Assembly (NCBI RefSeq): GCF_012912005.1
Contig: NZ_JABBEA010000008.1
Coordinates: 124,001 to 188,000 of the forward strand
Origin: Paenibacillus sp. SZ31
Lineage (GTDB): Bacteria; Bacillota; Bacilli; Paenibacillales; Paenibacillaceae
Length of the DNA stretch: 64,000 bases
Reading direction: 5' to 3'
Shown here: in pieces, positions 52,548 to 62,209 of the stretch
Numbering within the stretch: position 1 is the first letter of the stretch
How the letters are laid out: the number at the start of each line of letters is the position of its first letter
Made by a program: the position numbers and the translations under genes
Notes under the pieces: model-generated
What the model was told of the DNA's origin: nothing
The model's database searches: none
Seen by the model: the letters and a program-made list of their open reading frames with translations, nothing else

Positions 52548-53513
52548 GTCATTCACGCTCCAAGTATTGTATTGATAATGATTATCGTTATTATCAATAT
52601 AGCGTTGTCCGAGCTCTCCAGCAATGAACGATTCCGACTTCTTGTTGGTACGATTTGAACCTTTAGGAAGATGACTATGCATTTTATATTGAGCAGGGGT
52701 TTCTCCCATCATTCGTTTGAAGATTCGGCTAAAGTAGTACAGATCTTTATATCCGACGCTCTCAGCCACATCACGAATCTGAACATCTGTCTCTGTTAAC
52801 AATACTTTGGCTCGGTTCATCCGGGTTTGGATGACGTAATCCATGGGGCTGCATCCGAATTTGCGCTTGAATACCCGTGCCAGATAGTGACTGCTGTAAT
52901 GAAATTGGGCCGCCATATCCTCCATGGACACGGGATGCGCGTAGTGCTCTTGAATGTACGCTGCAATCTGCTCGGCCAATTCCGGAGGTTCTATCACCTG
53001 CTCAGCCGCCAGCTTCCATTGACGAAACTGTTCGTATACAAACTGATACAACAGTCCTGTGACCTGCAGCCTGTGCAGTTCTTCGCCGCTTGACCAGCAT
53101 TCATGCATTCTCTCCATTATGGGAATTAGCGATAGTGGATAGGTTGCTGCAAAATGATACTGCTGCGTAGAAAATGCGTACTCCCGTTGTACGTTTTCCG
53201 CTCTCGATGGGTCGGTACCTGCAAAGCTTGGCTGGGGTTTATATAGAATTAGATAATATTCCAAAGGCATATCCAGACAATGGATATGTATAGTTGTGCC
53301 TTTGTCACCATGTAGAACCTGTGTCTGGTTGGACCTGAGCTTTTCTTTGCCCAAATGAATAATGGCCTCCCCTCTGACCATCAGCAAAAAAGCATGGGCT
53401 GGCAGAACATACGGCTTGAGCACCTGTCCCGGCTTCAAGACCAGATGACGAATGTCCATGAGCTTCACCTGATTTTCATTCCACCACTGAATGGCTTCTG
53501 ACCATTCTTTCAT
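51600..53513 (-). CDS. AraC regulator fused in frame to a siderophore-binding lipoprotein (composite gene D)
   Basis: One frame of 637 codons with the same plan as the composite gene at 2.1-4.05 kb. Residues about 1-290 are AraC (MEDMAAQFHYSSHYLARVFK and GYKDLYYFSRIFKRMMG). A junction reads RYIDNNDNHYQ, where DNA for DNHYQ is part of a Fur box. Then a lipoprotein signal with lipobox LLAAC and a ferric-siderophore binding fold follow (PVVITYGGYLLPLGMKPAG, LEPDLIIVPDYTS, IAPTITVAWGG). The internal start is a TTG at 52547 with GGAG 10 nt upstream. Start of the whole frame is ATG 53513 after GAGGTGG. It could give a membrane-spanning regulator-receptor, a separate lipoprotein, or both. Confidence 0.8.
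   Translation of the reverse strand: MKEWSEAIQWWNENQVKLMDIRHLVLKPGQVLKPYVLPAHAFLLMVRGEAIIHLGKEKLRSNQTQVLHGDKGTTIHIHCLDMPLEYYLILYKPQPSFAGTDPSRAENVQREYAFSTQQYHFAATYPLSLIPIMERMHECWSSGEELHRLQVTGLLYQFVYEQFRQWKLAAEQVIEPPELAEQIAAYIQEHYAHPVSMEDMAAQFHYSSHYLARVFKRKFGCSPMDYVIQTRMNRAKVLLTETDVQIRDVAESVGYKDLYYFSRIFKRMMGETPAQYKMHSHLPKGSNRTNKKSESFIAGELGQRYIDNNDNHYQYNTWSVNDLNVRFKPTLAVSLLFSLSLLLAACGGGADPQSTANEDASLPATKMYTDASGRTIEIPAQSTKPVVITYGGYLLPLGMKPAGANKETLDLYPEEMANVPDIGSGTGNVEVVSDLEPDLIIVPDYTSTEVIGTYEKIAPTITVAWGGDPDVINTLRTMGEIMDRKEEAEKWIATFEDKLKGIRDELNINIEPGTTAMSFVIYNKEVLLGGEGGTLGKLIYQDFGFDMPEQYKAYADGGTVLSLEKLADKPADYFFTQMDDEEMEQMMELFKEPVYQSIPAIKNHRIINVSRNYWNYGPYLVDKGLDSLIEQVSKLQE
52572..52599. promoter_or_regulatory. 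Fur box inside composite gene D
   Basis: Contains TGATAATGATTATCG followed by an inverted TTATTATCA, giving overlapping Fur heptamers over 28 bp. It is translated as part of the protein junction (NDNHYQ). Confidence 0.8.
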
Positions 53514-53630
53514 TACAAACCACCTCAAAGCCGATCATTAGACGAGGGTCTTTCCCAAGCCCGATTTTCTCCTTAACATACAAGAGTGATCCTCATTTTG
53601 TCCAGTTTACCTGAATTCCACCACCCTTCA

Positions 53631-53680
53631 TTAATCGTAAATTTTACATATAGTTAATCCATTTCATATATTGGTTTAGC
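53631..53680 (+). promoter_or_regulatory. Possible PhoP-box repeats upstream of alkaline phosphatase
   Basis: TTAATC, TTTACA, TTAATC and looser TTTAGC copies recur at about 11-12 bp steps, resembling the TTAACA direct repeats bound by PhoP in B. subtilis. They lie 65-115 bp before the phosphatase start. Confidence 0.4.
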
Positions 53681-53746
53681 AATTGTTGTATACACTGGGT
53701 TCTGGAGACAAAACAAACTATACATATATTCTAGGAGGATGCATTC

Positions 53747-55399
53747 ATGTTAAACCGGTTTAATGTCCGTGCAGCCAAAATGATGCTCGCGGTGACAACG
53801 ATTGTTACGGCTACACTCGGAGGAAGCAGTGCAGCGTGGGCTGTCGAAGACACGACCTCAACGACATCTGCATCACCGATTAAAAATGTCATTATACTCA
53901 TTCCTGACGGCATGGCTAACGATGCGACTGCTTTGGCTCGTTGGTACAAAGGCTCGTCCCTAACACTGGACTCCATGGCAAGCGGCATGGTTCGTACACA
54001 CTCCGCTGATGCGCCGATTGCGGACTCGGCTCCTGCCGGAACAGCTTTTGCAACAGGTTATAAATCGCATACCGGATTTGTCGGGGTACTGCCGGACAAG
54101 GCTACGATGCCTGGACAGAAAGCAATTGCGCCTGGAGATGCAAGAAAACCTGTTGCTTCCGTGCTGGAAGCATCCAAACTCGCCGGTAAAGCAACCGGAA
54201 TTATAGCCACATCCGAGATTATGCACGCCACACCAGCGGACTTCTCTGCCCACTATCCGGACCGTAAAAACTATGATGCCCTCAGCAAACAACAAGTCTA
54301 CAATGGCATGGATGTTGTGTTGGGTGGAGGTAGCAAATATCTTGAGCCAGCCGGACGTAAAGACGGCGAAAATCTGGTGTCTTCCATTAAGGCACTGGGT
54401 TACGATTACGTCACTACACCGGAGGCAATGAAAGCATCCGATTCAAATAAATTATGGGGTATGTTCGCACCCGCAGGCATGGCTTACAATATGGACCGTG
54501 ATCCTGCCAAGCAGCCGAGCCTTGCCGAGATGACATCCAAAGCTATTGAAGTTCTGTCCAAAGACGAAGACGGCTTCTTCCTGATGGTCGAAGGCAGCAA
54601 AGTGGACTGGGCAGCTCATGCCAATGATCCGATTGGTATTATCAGTGACGTGCTGGCATTTGACGATGCCGTAAAGGTAGCCATGGATTTTGCCAAAGCG
54701 GATGGAGAGACTGCCGTTGTGGCTGTTACGGACCATGGTAATGGTGGACTCACCATTGGTAACAACGCAACTAGCGGCACATACGATAAAGAGCCGTTGT
54801 CCACATTTATCGGACCTTTGAAAAAGGCCAAGCTTACAGGCGAGGGCGTTGAAGCGAAGCTGAATGCGAAGCGTACGAACATCAAAGCAGTGATGAAACA
54901 ATACTATGGCATTACGGACCTGACTTCCGAAGAGATTGCCACCATTAAAGCGGCCGAGCCAGGCAGTCTTAACTATGCAATCGGTCCAATGATTAGCAAA
55001 CGTGCAGGGATCGGCTGGACAACCGGTGGTCATACAGGTGGAGATGTCGTGTTGTACACATATGCTCCGAACAATGACCGTCCATTCGGTGTGATTGACA
55101 ACACGGATGTCGCCAAATATATGGCTCGTGTACTGGATCTGGATCTCGACAGCGTGAGCAAACAATTGTTTGTACCTGCCAAACAGGCATTTACAGCCAA
55201 AGGCGCGACGTACAAGCTGGACCTGACGGATGCCAAAAATCCGAAGATCCTCGTTACAAAAGGCAACACTAAGCTGGAACTGCAAATCTACAAAAATATT
55301 GCACTAGTAAACGGCAAAAAGACAGCCTTGGAAGGTGTCATTGTCTATAACGGTGTAGAAGCCTTTGTTCCACAGACAGCCGTTGATCTGATACAATAA
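53747..55399 (+). CDS. Secreted alkaline phosphatase with C-terminal copper amine oxidase N-like domain
   Basis: A 550-residue exported enzyme. Signal peptide ends at AWA. The alkaline phosphatase fold at about 45-460 shows the metal and nucleophile sites ILIPDGM, DSAPAGTAFATG (Ser nucleophile), EGSKVDWAAHANDP, VTDHGNGG and GGHTGGDV. The final 80 residues resemble the copper amine oxidase N-like domain also seen in the propeller protein at 45.2-46.7 kb. It releases phosphate from esters outside the cell. AGGAGG precedes the ATG, and PhoP-like repeats lie upstream. Confidence 0.93.
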   Translation: MLNRFNVRAAKMMLAVTTIVTATLGGSSAAWAVEDTTSTTSASPIKNVIILIPDGMANDATALARWYKGSSLTLDSMASGMVRTHSADAPIADSAPAGTAFATGYKSHTGFVGVLPDKATMPGQKAIAPGDARKPVASVLEASKLAGKATGIIATSEIMHATPADFSAHYPDRKNYDALSKQQVYNGMDVVLGGGSKYLEPAGRKDGENLVSSIKALGYDYVTTPEAMKASDSNKLWGMFAPAGMAYNMDRDPAKQPSLAEMTSKAIEVLSKDEDGFFLMVEGSKVDWAAHANDPIGIISDVLAFDDAVKVAMDFAKADGETAVVAVTDHGNGGLTIGNNATSGTYDKEPLSTFIGPLKKAKLTGEGVEAKLNAKRTNIKAVMKQYYGITDLTSEEIATIKAAEPGSLNYAIGPMISKRAGIGWTTGGHTGGDVVLYTYAPNNDRPFGVIDNTDVAKYMARVLDLDLDSVSKQLFVPAKQAFTAKGATYKLDLTDAKNPKILVTKGNTKLELQIYKNIALVNGKKTALEGVIVYNGVEAFVPQTAVDLIQ

Positions 55400-55440
55400 T
55401 TCGTTAGAGCTGCTGGAACGACTGGAGATTACACCATTTG

Positions 55441-55466
55441 GCTGCCGAATACTTCGGCAGCTATTT
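55441..55466 (+). terminator. Terminator of the alkaline phosphatase gene
   Basis: GCTGCCGAA / TTCGGCAGC stem followed by TATTTTGTTG. Confidence 0.85.
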
Positions 55467-55561
55467 TGTTGTTTGCTGATAAGGAGTAGGTGCTTGTCCC
55501 CGCTTAACGTATAATGGACGTAATATTGATACATAGGATACAAATAAGGAGAGATTCACCC

Positions 55562-55927
55562 ATGTTGATCAAATTAAACTGGATCACGCTGAGGGTCAGT
55601 AATTTGGAAGCTTCGCTCGGGTTCTATCACGACATGCTCGGACTTCCCATTCAGCGCAGATTCGAAAGCCGTGGACGGCAGATTGCCATGCTGGGCATGG
55701 AGAATGCAGCCAAGCTGGAACTGATTGAGGGTAGTGAATCCATTCTTAAACGTGAGGCTGGCGTGTCGATCGGTTATGAGGTAAGCTCGCTGGATGAAGC
55801 CATGGAACGACTGGCAGAGCTAAATGTCCCGATTTTACGTGGCCCCATCCAGCCCCATCCGCATCTGCGGTTTATTTACATTACAGATCCAGATGGCTTC
55901 GAGGTACAACTCGCAGAGCATACCTAA
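55562..55927 (+). CDS. VOC family protein
   Basis: A 121-residue protein of the glyoxalase/dioxygenase fold (WITLRVSNLEASLGFYHDML, FIYITDPDGFEVQLAE). The C-terminal glutamate of FEVQLAE is a usual metal ligand. Likely a lactoylglutathione-lyase-like or resistance protein; substrate unknown. Start ATG 55562 follows GGAGAG; an upstream in-frame ATG at 55514 has no ribosome site. Confidence 0.88.
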   Translation: MLIKLNWITLRVSNLEASLGFYHDMLGLPIQRRFESRGRQIAMLGMENAAKLELIEGSESILKREAGVSIGYEVSSLDEAMERLAELNVPILRGPIQPHPHLRFIYITDPDGFEVQLAEHT

Positions 55928-56057
55928 TAGCCGAGTGTAACTAAGCATTAAGTGTGCGTATCACGATGACCAGTTGTGTGTGCATGTGTGAAGCTAAAAC
56001 TGCATACATGCACACACTACCTCAAAATGTTGTGATATCGGTAAGCTTTATGTCTGT

Positions 56058-57281
56058 TTACAGCTTCATGCGGCGCATCAGCGGCACACCTACGCGATTC
56101 AACAACCGATCAAGCATTAGCCAGCACCAGCGTCTGCCCCAAGGAAGATGGCGCTCATATACAGCGGAATACTCGAAATCCGCCACAGCACCGCGATTGC
56201 GCTTGAACTGCGCAGCCCCGGCGCTCTCATGCAACAGATGGCCGTTCTCGCGAGCCTGTCCGATCAGACAGGCCGATAACATGCGGTATAGTCCAACAGA
56301 CTGGGGCACCGCTGTGTCGTAACCGAACAGCGGCGTTGTCATAACTCCATTGCGGCAGAAATAACCCATGACCGCGTCCAGGCGCCCCTCTTTTCGCAGG
56401 CCATAGAGCCTGAGTGTTCCTGAAGCCATCGCAGCAGCAATGAACTGCTCGGTGAATTGCGGATTGTGATAGGAGTATTTTTCAAGGTATAACAGCTTGT
56501 ACAACTCCACGATTCGCGGAATATCTGCATCTGTCATATCTGTTACGGATACGAGTTCGTATCCATGCTTGGCCAATAATTCGTAATCCCGCTTCAGCAA
56601 CCAGCGCGACTTCGAGTTGCCAAAATTCGGATCATGCGCTCGGTACAGGTAGATTTGTCGGCTCGGAATCAATCGACACCCCGCTTCTGTTAGCCTCGCC
56701 GTCAGATCGGAATGAAGTCCCGGACACAAAGAGCGAAACACAATGACATGCTCAGGGTATCGCTCTTGTACCGCTGCAAGCAAACAAGCCGCCTGATCAC
56801 CAGACATGGCTGGATACAGATTGGTGGACAACAACCAGTTGTTCACATGCGCGACTTTGTTGATCTGTGATCGCTTCATTCCCCAACCGATTAGACTGAG
56901 CAGCGCAGAAAGACCTTTTTCCAACATGGGCTTCTGCAACATGATCAATTCCTGCTTGGCGTAACTCACGTAATGCGTGTATGGCGAACAGACGTAAGCA
57001 TTGTCATACTCTGTATCGTTCACTGTCACCGGAATAACGAGATCATCGATCCGGGCGAGCAGCAATGTCGTTTCCACGTTGGACATAAAGCTTCGGGACC
57101 CTTGCTGCATCATAGGTTCCAGATAAGCTCTGGCATATCTGCCGTCCTCCGTATTAGGCCAGTCCATGTCTTTGAACAAATGGTGATCATATAGACGCAC
57201 GCGTTCAGCGCAGTTATCATTCCTAATCTCATATGTACGGTCATCGCAGGCCGAGCTGTCTTTCATTCCTTTATTCTTCAA
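56058..57281 (-). CDS. GNAT/FemAB-like acyltransferase
   Basis: A 407-residue soluble protein. The C-terminal part (about 225-395) looks like a BioF2/FemAB-type N-acyltransferase domain (YELVSVTDMTDADIPRIVEL, GRLDAVMGYFCRNGVM, HLLHESAGAAQFKRNRGAVA). The N-terminal part resembles a second, degenerate domain. It may modify a lipid, peptide or pigment precursor; the substrate is unknown. Start TTG 57281 with GGGGGAG 7 nt upstream. Confidence 0.65.
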   Translation of the reverse strand: MKNKGMKDSSACDDRTYEIRNDNCAERVRLYDHHLFKDMDWPNTEDGRYARAYLEPMMQQGSRSFMSNVETTLLLARIDDLVIPVTVNDTEYDNAYVCSPYTHYVSYAKQELIMLQKPMLEKGLSALLSLIGWGMKRSQINKVAHVNNWLLSTNLYPAMSGDQAACLLAAVQERYPEHVIVFRSLCPGLHSDLTARLTEAGCRLIPSRQIYLYRAHDPNFGNSKSRWLLKRDYELLAKHGYELVSVTDMTDADIPRIVELYKLLYLEKYSYHNPQFTEQFIAAAMASGTLRLYGLRKEGRLDAVMGYFCRNGVMTTPLFGYDTAVPQSVGLYRMLSACLIGQARENGHLLHESAGAAQFKRNRGAVADFEYSAVYERHLPWGRRWCWLMLDRLLNRVGVPLMRRMKL

Positions 57282-57344
57282 CCTTCTACTCCCCCATGAG
57301 GTAACATCTTCTCTTTAACTACCAAGTTCAGTTCAATGGCTACC

Positions 57345-58028
57345 CTATCCGGATAATTGCTCTGCAAGCTGACGATACACCGGTCCGTCTTCTCTCTGGT
57401 TGACCTCATCTTCATCCATCTCCAGCCAGTAGTCCGCATCCAGCAGTTCTGCCATATCCAGCCGCGTAATCTCTGCACATTCAGGATGTTCACATACTGC
57501 AATCATCGGTTCAGGACTGTCATCCCAGTTGTATCCGTTCACAATGGCATGCAGGAGTACAGCTGAATCCAGTGCACGGATTTGGGCAGTTGCCTTGTCT
57601 GAAGACTCCTCGTACAAAATTTCATCTACAATGCTTTGCTCCGCCTGGGTCAGCTTGAGTCTAACCGCACCTTTGGTATCCAGTAACATATCCGCTATGT
57701 CCGGATTACGTCTCGCTGCGTTCCAGGCACTGGCCTGAATTCCAAGGGGCGCGTCCAGTTTGACTCCATGTTCAATCAATAGCTGAATGGCTTCAATTTG
57801 CTTGAACTTCACAGCTTTTTTCAGGGCGGTATCCCCAAGCTTGTCCTCCACTTCCAAGTCCGGGCCAGATTCCAGAAGACACCGGATCGCTTCAGTCGGC
57901 ATACGATTTGTCAAAAAGAGCATCAGCGGTGTACGTCCACGATCATCCTGTTCGTTGATATCCAATACACCGACGGCTGCTCTGACTTGTTCCACATCTT
58001 TGGATTTGCTAATCTCCAACCAATTCAT
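57345..58028 (-). CDS. Ankyrin repeat protein
   Basis: A 227-residue soluble protein with about three ankyrin repeats at residues 5-110 (DRGRTPLMLFLTNRMPTEAI, LEVEDKLGDTALKKAVKFKQ). An acidic C-terminal region contains a run of Asp/Glu residues. It probably mediates protein contacts. GGAGGAG precedes the ATG. Confidence 0.88.
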   Translation of the reverse strand: MNWLEISKSKDVEQVRAAVGVLDINEQDDRGRTPLMLFLTNRMPTEAIRCLLESGPDLEVEDKLGDTALKKAVKFKQIEAIQLLIEHGVKLDAPLGIQASAWNAARRNPDIADMLLDTKGAVRLKLTQAEQSIVDEILYEESSDKATAQIRALDSAVLLHAIVNGYNWDDSPEPMIAVCEHPECAEITRLDMAELLDADYWLEMDEDEVNQREDGPVYRQLAEQLSG

Positions 58029-58110
58029 GGTTCGTTCTCCTCCATCCTCTTCATACTCTACACATCACTGTATAGGAAAAAAATGCATGCATCAAGTTGT
58101 ACTCTAGACG

Positions 58111-58153
58111 AAAAAAAGCCCGTCCAGTACGCCAAATACGCACCGACAGGCTC
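58111..58153 (-). terminator. Terminator of the third chemoreceptor gene
   Basis: Hairpin AGCC-GTC-GT... / ...GGAC-GGGCTTTTTTT on the minus strand, 15 nt past the stop. Confidence 0.75.
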
Positions 58154-58167
58154 TCAACTATTCATTA

Positions 58168-59646
58168 TTAAAGTTTATTCCCAACGGAAGTAGCCTGATG
58201 ATCCGAGACTAACTCATTCAGGTCCACGATCAGTTGCTCCAGTTCTCCGAAGCTCTCCACCATCTTCTGTGTCAGGTTGCGCTGTTCTTCCATGCTTGCC
58301 AGAATCTCTTCTGTCGCTGCACTGGATTGCTCCGTTACACTCGAAATCTCGGAAACCTCATTCACAACTCTGGTGGAAGATTCCTTCATGGTAGCCGAAC
58401 TAATCTCAATATCTGTCGCTTGATTCAATACATGCTGAGAGTTGCTGTTGATCGTACGGAACACTTCATCTGCCGTTTGCACACTGTCTCTTCCTTGCTG
58501 TAACGAAAGACGAATGCGTTCGAATCGATCCGTCAGTGCCTGCGTCTGTCCTTTCAATCGAGACAGAATGGTTGAAATATCACTGGCTGATTGACCCGAG
58601 TTCTCGGCTAGCTTGCGAACTTCCTCTGACACTACAGCAAAGCCGCGTCCATGCTCGCCTGCACGAGCCGCTTCAATGGCTGCATTGAGCGCGAGCAGGT
58701 TCGTCTGACTCGCAATATCCGCTATGCTGTTTAGCATAAGCGTCATGGATTCACTTTCCTCGTTGAACTTTCGCATGTCACTAGCTGTTGTATTGATCGT
58801 GTCATATAGCTCTTGCATCTGAATGTTCAGCTGGTCCATCTGTGTGCTTCCTGTTTGCGTGCTCGTTGCCATACTTGAAGACAACTCTTTCATCTGCTGG
58901 GAGTACGACGCAACGTCTTTGATATGCCGATCCGACACAGACAAAGATTCCGAAATCTCGGCTACACTGGTCGCCTGGAACTCAACACCTTTGGCAACTT
59001 CACTGAAACCAAGCGTCACCTCATTCGTGATAGAACCAGTCGCATCCACCTTTTGCTTCAACTGATCCGTATAACGAGACAAACCATCGACGGATTCCTT
59101 CACACGTTCCAGCATCGTTTCCACTCTTTGTTTCGAGCGCTCTACCTCATTCTGGCGTACTTCACTTTCATGGAAGAGCCTTTGATTCAGCTGTGAGACC
59201 AGCATCAGAATGGCCCCCGTGAGAGCGAATAGTCCCACATTAACGATATTGCCTATTAGCTCAACAGAGTCAACGGTATTCATAACAAATAACTGAAGAA
59301 CACTGTTGACTAGTAATACCGAAAATCCAACCACAAAAAATTTCTTGTTAGGAAATAACAGTAGAACTGCGGTTATAACCAAACTTAAGGCAAAATTGAC
59401 CGTTCCCCAACCGACATAGACTCCACATATTGTAAGTAATACAGTAATCAGCCATGGAATGAGATGAATATGTTTCTTTTTCGCATTAGCGTATGTAATC
59501 CAAACTACAAAGATCAGAGCTACTCCATTGGACACAAGTAACTTCGGCATCGTAAAGGCCAGCCCCATACCAATGGCAATAATAATCCACAAAATGATAC
59601 CGATTAATTTGTTCCTTTTCCAAATAATTTCGTCCATACGATCCAT
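58168..59646 (-). CDS. Methyl-accepting chemotaxis protein with multi-pass membrane input domain
   Basis: A 492-residue receptor whose first 155 residues form about five or six closely packed membrane helices with no extracytoplasmic sensor domain. A coiled coil and the signalling domain follow, with the conserved tip [20 protein letters not shown] near 320. It may sense membrane state, energy or redox, or a membrane partner. No HAMP domain is evident. GGGG lies 5 nt upstream of the ATG. Confidence 0.9.
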   Translation of the reverse strand: MDRMDEIIWKRNKLIGIILWIIIAIGMGLAFTMPKLLVSNGVALIFVVWITYANAKKKHIHLIPWLITVLLTICGVYVGWGTVNFALSLVITAVLLLFPNKKFFVVGFSVLLVNSVLQLFVMNTVDSVELIGNIVNVGLFALTGAILMLVSQLNQRLFHESEVRQNEVERSKQRVETMLERVKESVDGLSRYTDQLKQKVDATGSITNEVTLGFSEVAKGVEFQATSVAEISESLSVSDRHIKDVASYSQQMKELSSSMATSTQTGSTQMDQLNIQMQELYDTINTTASDMRKFNEESESMTLMLNSIADIASQTNLLALNAAIEAARAGEHGRGFAVVSEEVRKLAENSGQSASDISTILSRLKGQTQALTDRFERIRLSLQQGRDSVQTADEVFRTINSNSQHVLNQATDIEISSATMKESSTRVVNEVSEISSVTEQSSAATEEILASMEEQRNLTQKMVESFGELEQLIVDLNELVSDHQATSVGNKL

Positions 59647-59839
59647 GCATACCCCGTCCTTTTATGTAGGTTAATTGTGAGTTGTAGGGCCTTACTGTAC
59701 TACTTCTATCAGTCTTTGGTCCTGCTTATGCGCAAATCGCAAATACGAAGCGCCTTAGCATAGTACATATTGACTTCACAAGTATGAAATCAGCGCTACT
59801 TTATGTATATCGGTATTCAACATTTAAAATGAATATGAA

Positions 59840-59873
59840 TTGTAAAATGATATGTATGCATATCATTTTACAA
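59840..59873. repeat. Perfect 15-bp inverted repeat
   Basis: TTGTAAAATGATATG, a 4-base loop TATG, then CATATCATTTTACAA. It lies in the 302 bp between the pectate lyase terminator and the chemoreceptor start, with no T-run. It is an operator-like or structural palindrome of unknown role. Confidence 0.7.
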
Positions 59874-59875
59874 AC

Positions 59876-59923
59876 AAAAAGGCCTGTCTTATACGTTATG
59901 GCGTACAGAACAGGCCTTTTTGG
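59876..59923 (-). terminator. Terminator of the pectate lyase gene
   Basis: Stem AAAAAGGCCTGT with ACAGGCCTTTTT, 26 nt past the lyase stop. Confidence 0.88.
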
Positions 59924-59948
59924 TCATGATATGGATGGGCAGCAACTC

Positions 59949-60992
59949 TTATTTTCCGAATACAAGTGTGGTATTGGATGATCCTGCATACTTGGTGACG
60001 AACTCACGCGCGTAGCTGGCACTCTCTACCTGATAACTATAGTTGGAGCTTGGTCTCCAGTTCGTTTTAGGAGAAGTCGGGCTATTCAGAGCCGGCGTAC
60101 TGCCCGTATCCGTAAACTCACCTTTTCCTTTGTCATCCAGGATGCCACCCTTTTCAGCGCCAGCACCAAAGTAGTTGTTTTCAGAATAAATACGTGCTTT
60201 TTCACCAATTGTGATGGCCTGATTAAAGTTGTTGGCATAGTTGTTTTTGAGATGGAAGTAACCATATCTTAAAAGTCCAGGACCACGTACATTTAAATTT
60301 TCGAAGTAATTATTAGACATCGTCACATGAGGTACGCCATTGTAACTGCTGTTACCATCATTCGGATGACCGAGGATAACACCATACTTATGGTTCGCAA
60401 ATTTGGAATTGCTAATCGTAATGAAGTCAGCACGATCACCGATATACAGAAGTTTGTCCAGATCACTTCCGCCAGAGCTATAACTGTGGCCAGCGAACGT
60501 CACATGATCGATCCAGTAATTGGAGCCAGAAGTGATGTACACCTGGATATCATCATTGCCGTTGATATTCGCTGAATGTTGAAAGGTCAGGTTCTGAAAA
60601 ATTACATTGCTTGAACTACTTGTAGATCTGAAATGAATATTCGTTAATGTATGTTTGTCAAAGGAACCTACCAGTGTCTTGTTCGCTCCAAATTCAACCT
60701 TTTGCAGAGAGGAAGAAGAAATATTCTGTTCAACAACGACAATTTTGGCTGTAGAGCCCGCCATATGTGTTCTCAGGTCATTAAGATTACTAACGTAAAC
60801 CACCTGACCGTTCTTGCCACCTGTCGTGGCTGCCTTGGATACACCATTTTCATTCTTGGCACTACCTGCAAAACCGGTTAATCCGTTCGTACCTGTGTTT
60901 GAATAACTGGCCGCGCCATATGTAGACGGAGCCGTTGAGATCGTTAACAACAATAGAGTTACCGCGAGTAAAAGCAACGAAAACTTCTTCAA
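59949..60992 (-). CDS. Pectate lyase, polysaccharide lyase family 1
   Basis: A 347-residue secreted enzyme. The signal peptide ends near TYGAA, and the right-handed beta-helix has the PL1 calcium-binding WIDHVTF and the catalytic-arginine motif [12 protein letters not shown]. It cuts polygalacturonate by beta-elimination. Start TTG 60992 ([11 protein letters not shown]) with AAGGATGG 7 nt upstream; the frame is open 32 codons further but has no ribosome site. It fits with the nearby beta-galactosidase and beta-helix protein in plant cell-wall use. Confidence 0.92.
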   Translation of the reverse strand: MKKFSLLLLAVTLLLLTISTAPSTYGAASYSNTGTNGLTGFAGSAKNENGVSKAATTGGKNGQVVYVSNLNDLRTHMAGSTAKIVVVEQNISSSSLQKVEFGANKTLVGSFDKHTLTNIHFRSTSSSSNVIFQNLTFQHSANINGNDDIQVYITSGSNYWIDHVTFAGHSYSSGGSDLDKLLYIGDRADFITISNSKFANHKYGVILGHPNDGNSSYNGVPHVTMSNNYFENLNVRGPGLLRYGYFHLKNNYANNFNQAITIGEKARIYSENNYFGAGAEKGGILDDKGKGEFTDTGSTPALNSPTSPKTNWRPSSNYSYQVESASYAREFVTKYAGSSNTTLVFGK

Positions 60993-61158
60993 AATTTCAC
61001 CATCCTTTATAATATTATCCTCGAAGACAACTCGATTATATCGTGTAACTTCGACTGTGACAATACAATGATTGCAAAAAGACAACAATTATCACTTTTA
61101 TGCAACAGCAGATCAGATATAGTGAAAAATCAAAATCAGTCCTTTCTTGCACACAAAA

Positions 61159-61183
61159 TAGAGCTGCTAATTAGCAGCTCTAT
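61159..61183. terminator. Hairpin terminator after the AraC gene
   Basis: Perfect palindrome TAGAGCTGCTAA / TTAGCAGCTCTA, 67 nt past the AraC stop; the T-run is short. Confidence 0.6.
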
Positions 61184-61249
61184 AAACGAGTACTGTGAGA
61201 TACAACTTGGACACTGACGAAAAACCATTCGCTTGCAGTTAATAATATC

Positions 61250-62092
61250 TCACGACTTCTGATAGTTGCGGCGGAAGGCGCCAGGTGTGATTCGTTCCAG
61301 CTTCTTGAAGATGGCTCCATAATAGCTGGTAGATTCGAAACCGACTTGACGAGCGATATCCTCCATCCCGCGCTGCACATTGCCAAGCAGCAGTTCCTTG
61401 CTCTTGTTGACCCTTACCTGGTTAACATAGCTGATGGGACGAATGCCTGTCGTCTTCTTGAACAAATGACAGAAATATTCCGGTGTGACACAGATCAATC
61501 CAGCCAGCGTTGGCAAAGTAATCTCTTCAGCATAATGCTGTTCAATATAGTCCAGAACCGGCTTTAATCGCTCATACTGTTGCCCGACGGTATCGCTGCC
61601 CTCAACAGATACGCGTTGAATAATCTCTGTCAATAAGGTATAGAGGACAGCGGAGCAGGCGTAATTGCTTAATGTCTGCTCTTGCGGTGTTAAGGCAGCT
61701 TGCAGCAACTCCCGCATGCGGGATAGAAGGTATTCAGGCGATGCAAGCGTGTATACACATGTGTCGACAATGCCCACGGTTTCAAGCAAGCTTGCTGACC
61801 CGCTGCCATCGAAAATGATCCAGTCGACTTCCCAGCTCTCGGATAACGCATAGTATTCATGCTTCTGTCCAGGGAACAACAGCATGCCCATACCTGGCTT
61901 GACGATATGTTCCGTATCACTTAGCTTGAGCTTGCCCACACCGCTGCGACATTGTATCCACTGATAATCCTGAATGCCTTGGTCTCGGCGTATGTGCTCC
62001 TGTTCATGATGCAGGCCGATGCCAAGCAAATAAAAAGGGAGCAGCTTGTCCCGGGCAGATAATACCGGGAAATTGCGATTGGGAAGAGGCAT
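61250..62092 (-). CDS. AraC family regulator next to beta-galactosidase
   Basis: A 280-residue protein with an AraC_binding cupin domain (QCRSGVGKLKLSDTEHIVKP, MGMLLFPGQKHEYYAL) and a C-terminal double helix-turn-helix (ITLPTLAGLICVTPEYFCHLF, GFESTSYYGAIFKKL). It is divergent from the GH42 gene with 117 bp between starts, so it very probably controls it in response to a galactoside. Confidence 0.9.
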   Translation of the reverse strand: MPLPNRNFPVLSARDKLLPFYLLGIGLHHEQEHIRRDQGIQDYQWIQCRSGVGKLKLSDTEHIVKPGMGMLLFPGQKHEYYALSESWEVDWIIFDGSGSASLLETVGIVDTCVYTLASPEYLLSRMRELLQAALTPQEQTLSNYACSAVLYTLLTEIIQRVSVEGSDTVGQQYERLKPVLDYIEQHYAEEITLPTLAGLICVTPEYFCHLFKKTTGIRPISYVNQVRVNKSKELLLGNVQRGMEDIARQVGFESTSYYGAIFKKLERITPGAFRRNYQKS

Positions 62093-62209
62093 ACGACTAA
62101 ACTCTCCTATTATCTTAATATTGTTATATCATATTAATTTTTTAAGATATTCACTCCAATTAATATAGCATATAATCGCAATATATTGATAAATAAAGGA
62201 GAATACAGG

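Noticed and set aside
54452..55285. 277-codon minus-strand open frame
   Set aside because: Shadow of the alkaline phosphatase gene, whose motifs and signal peptide are unambiguous.
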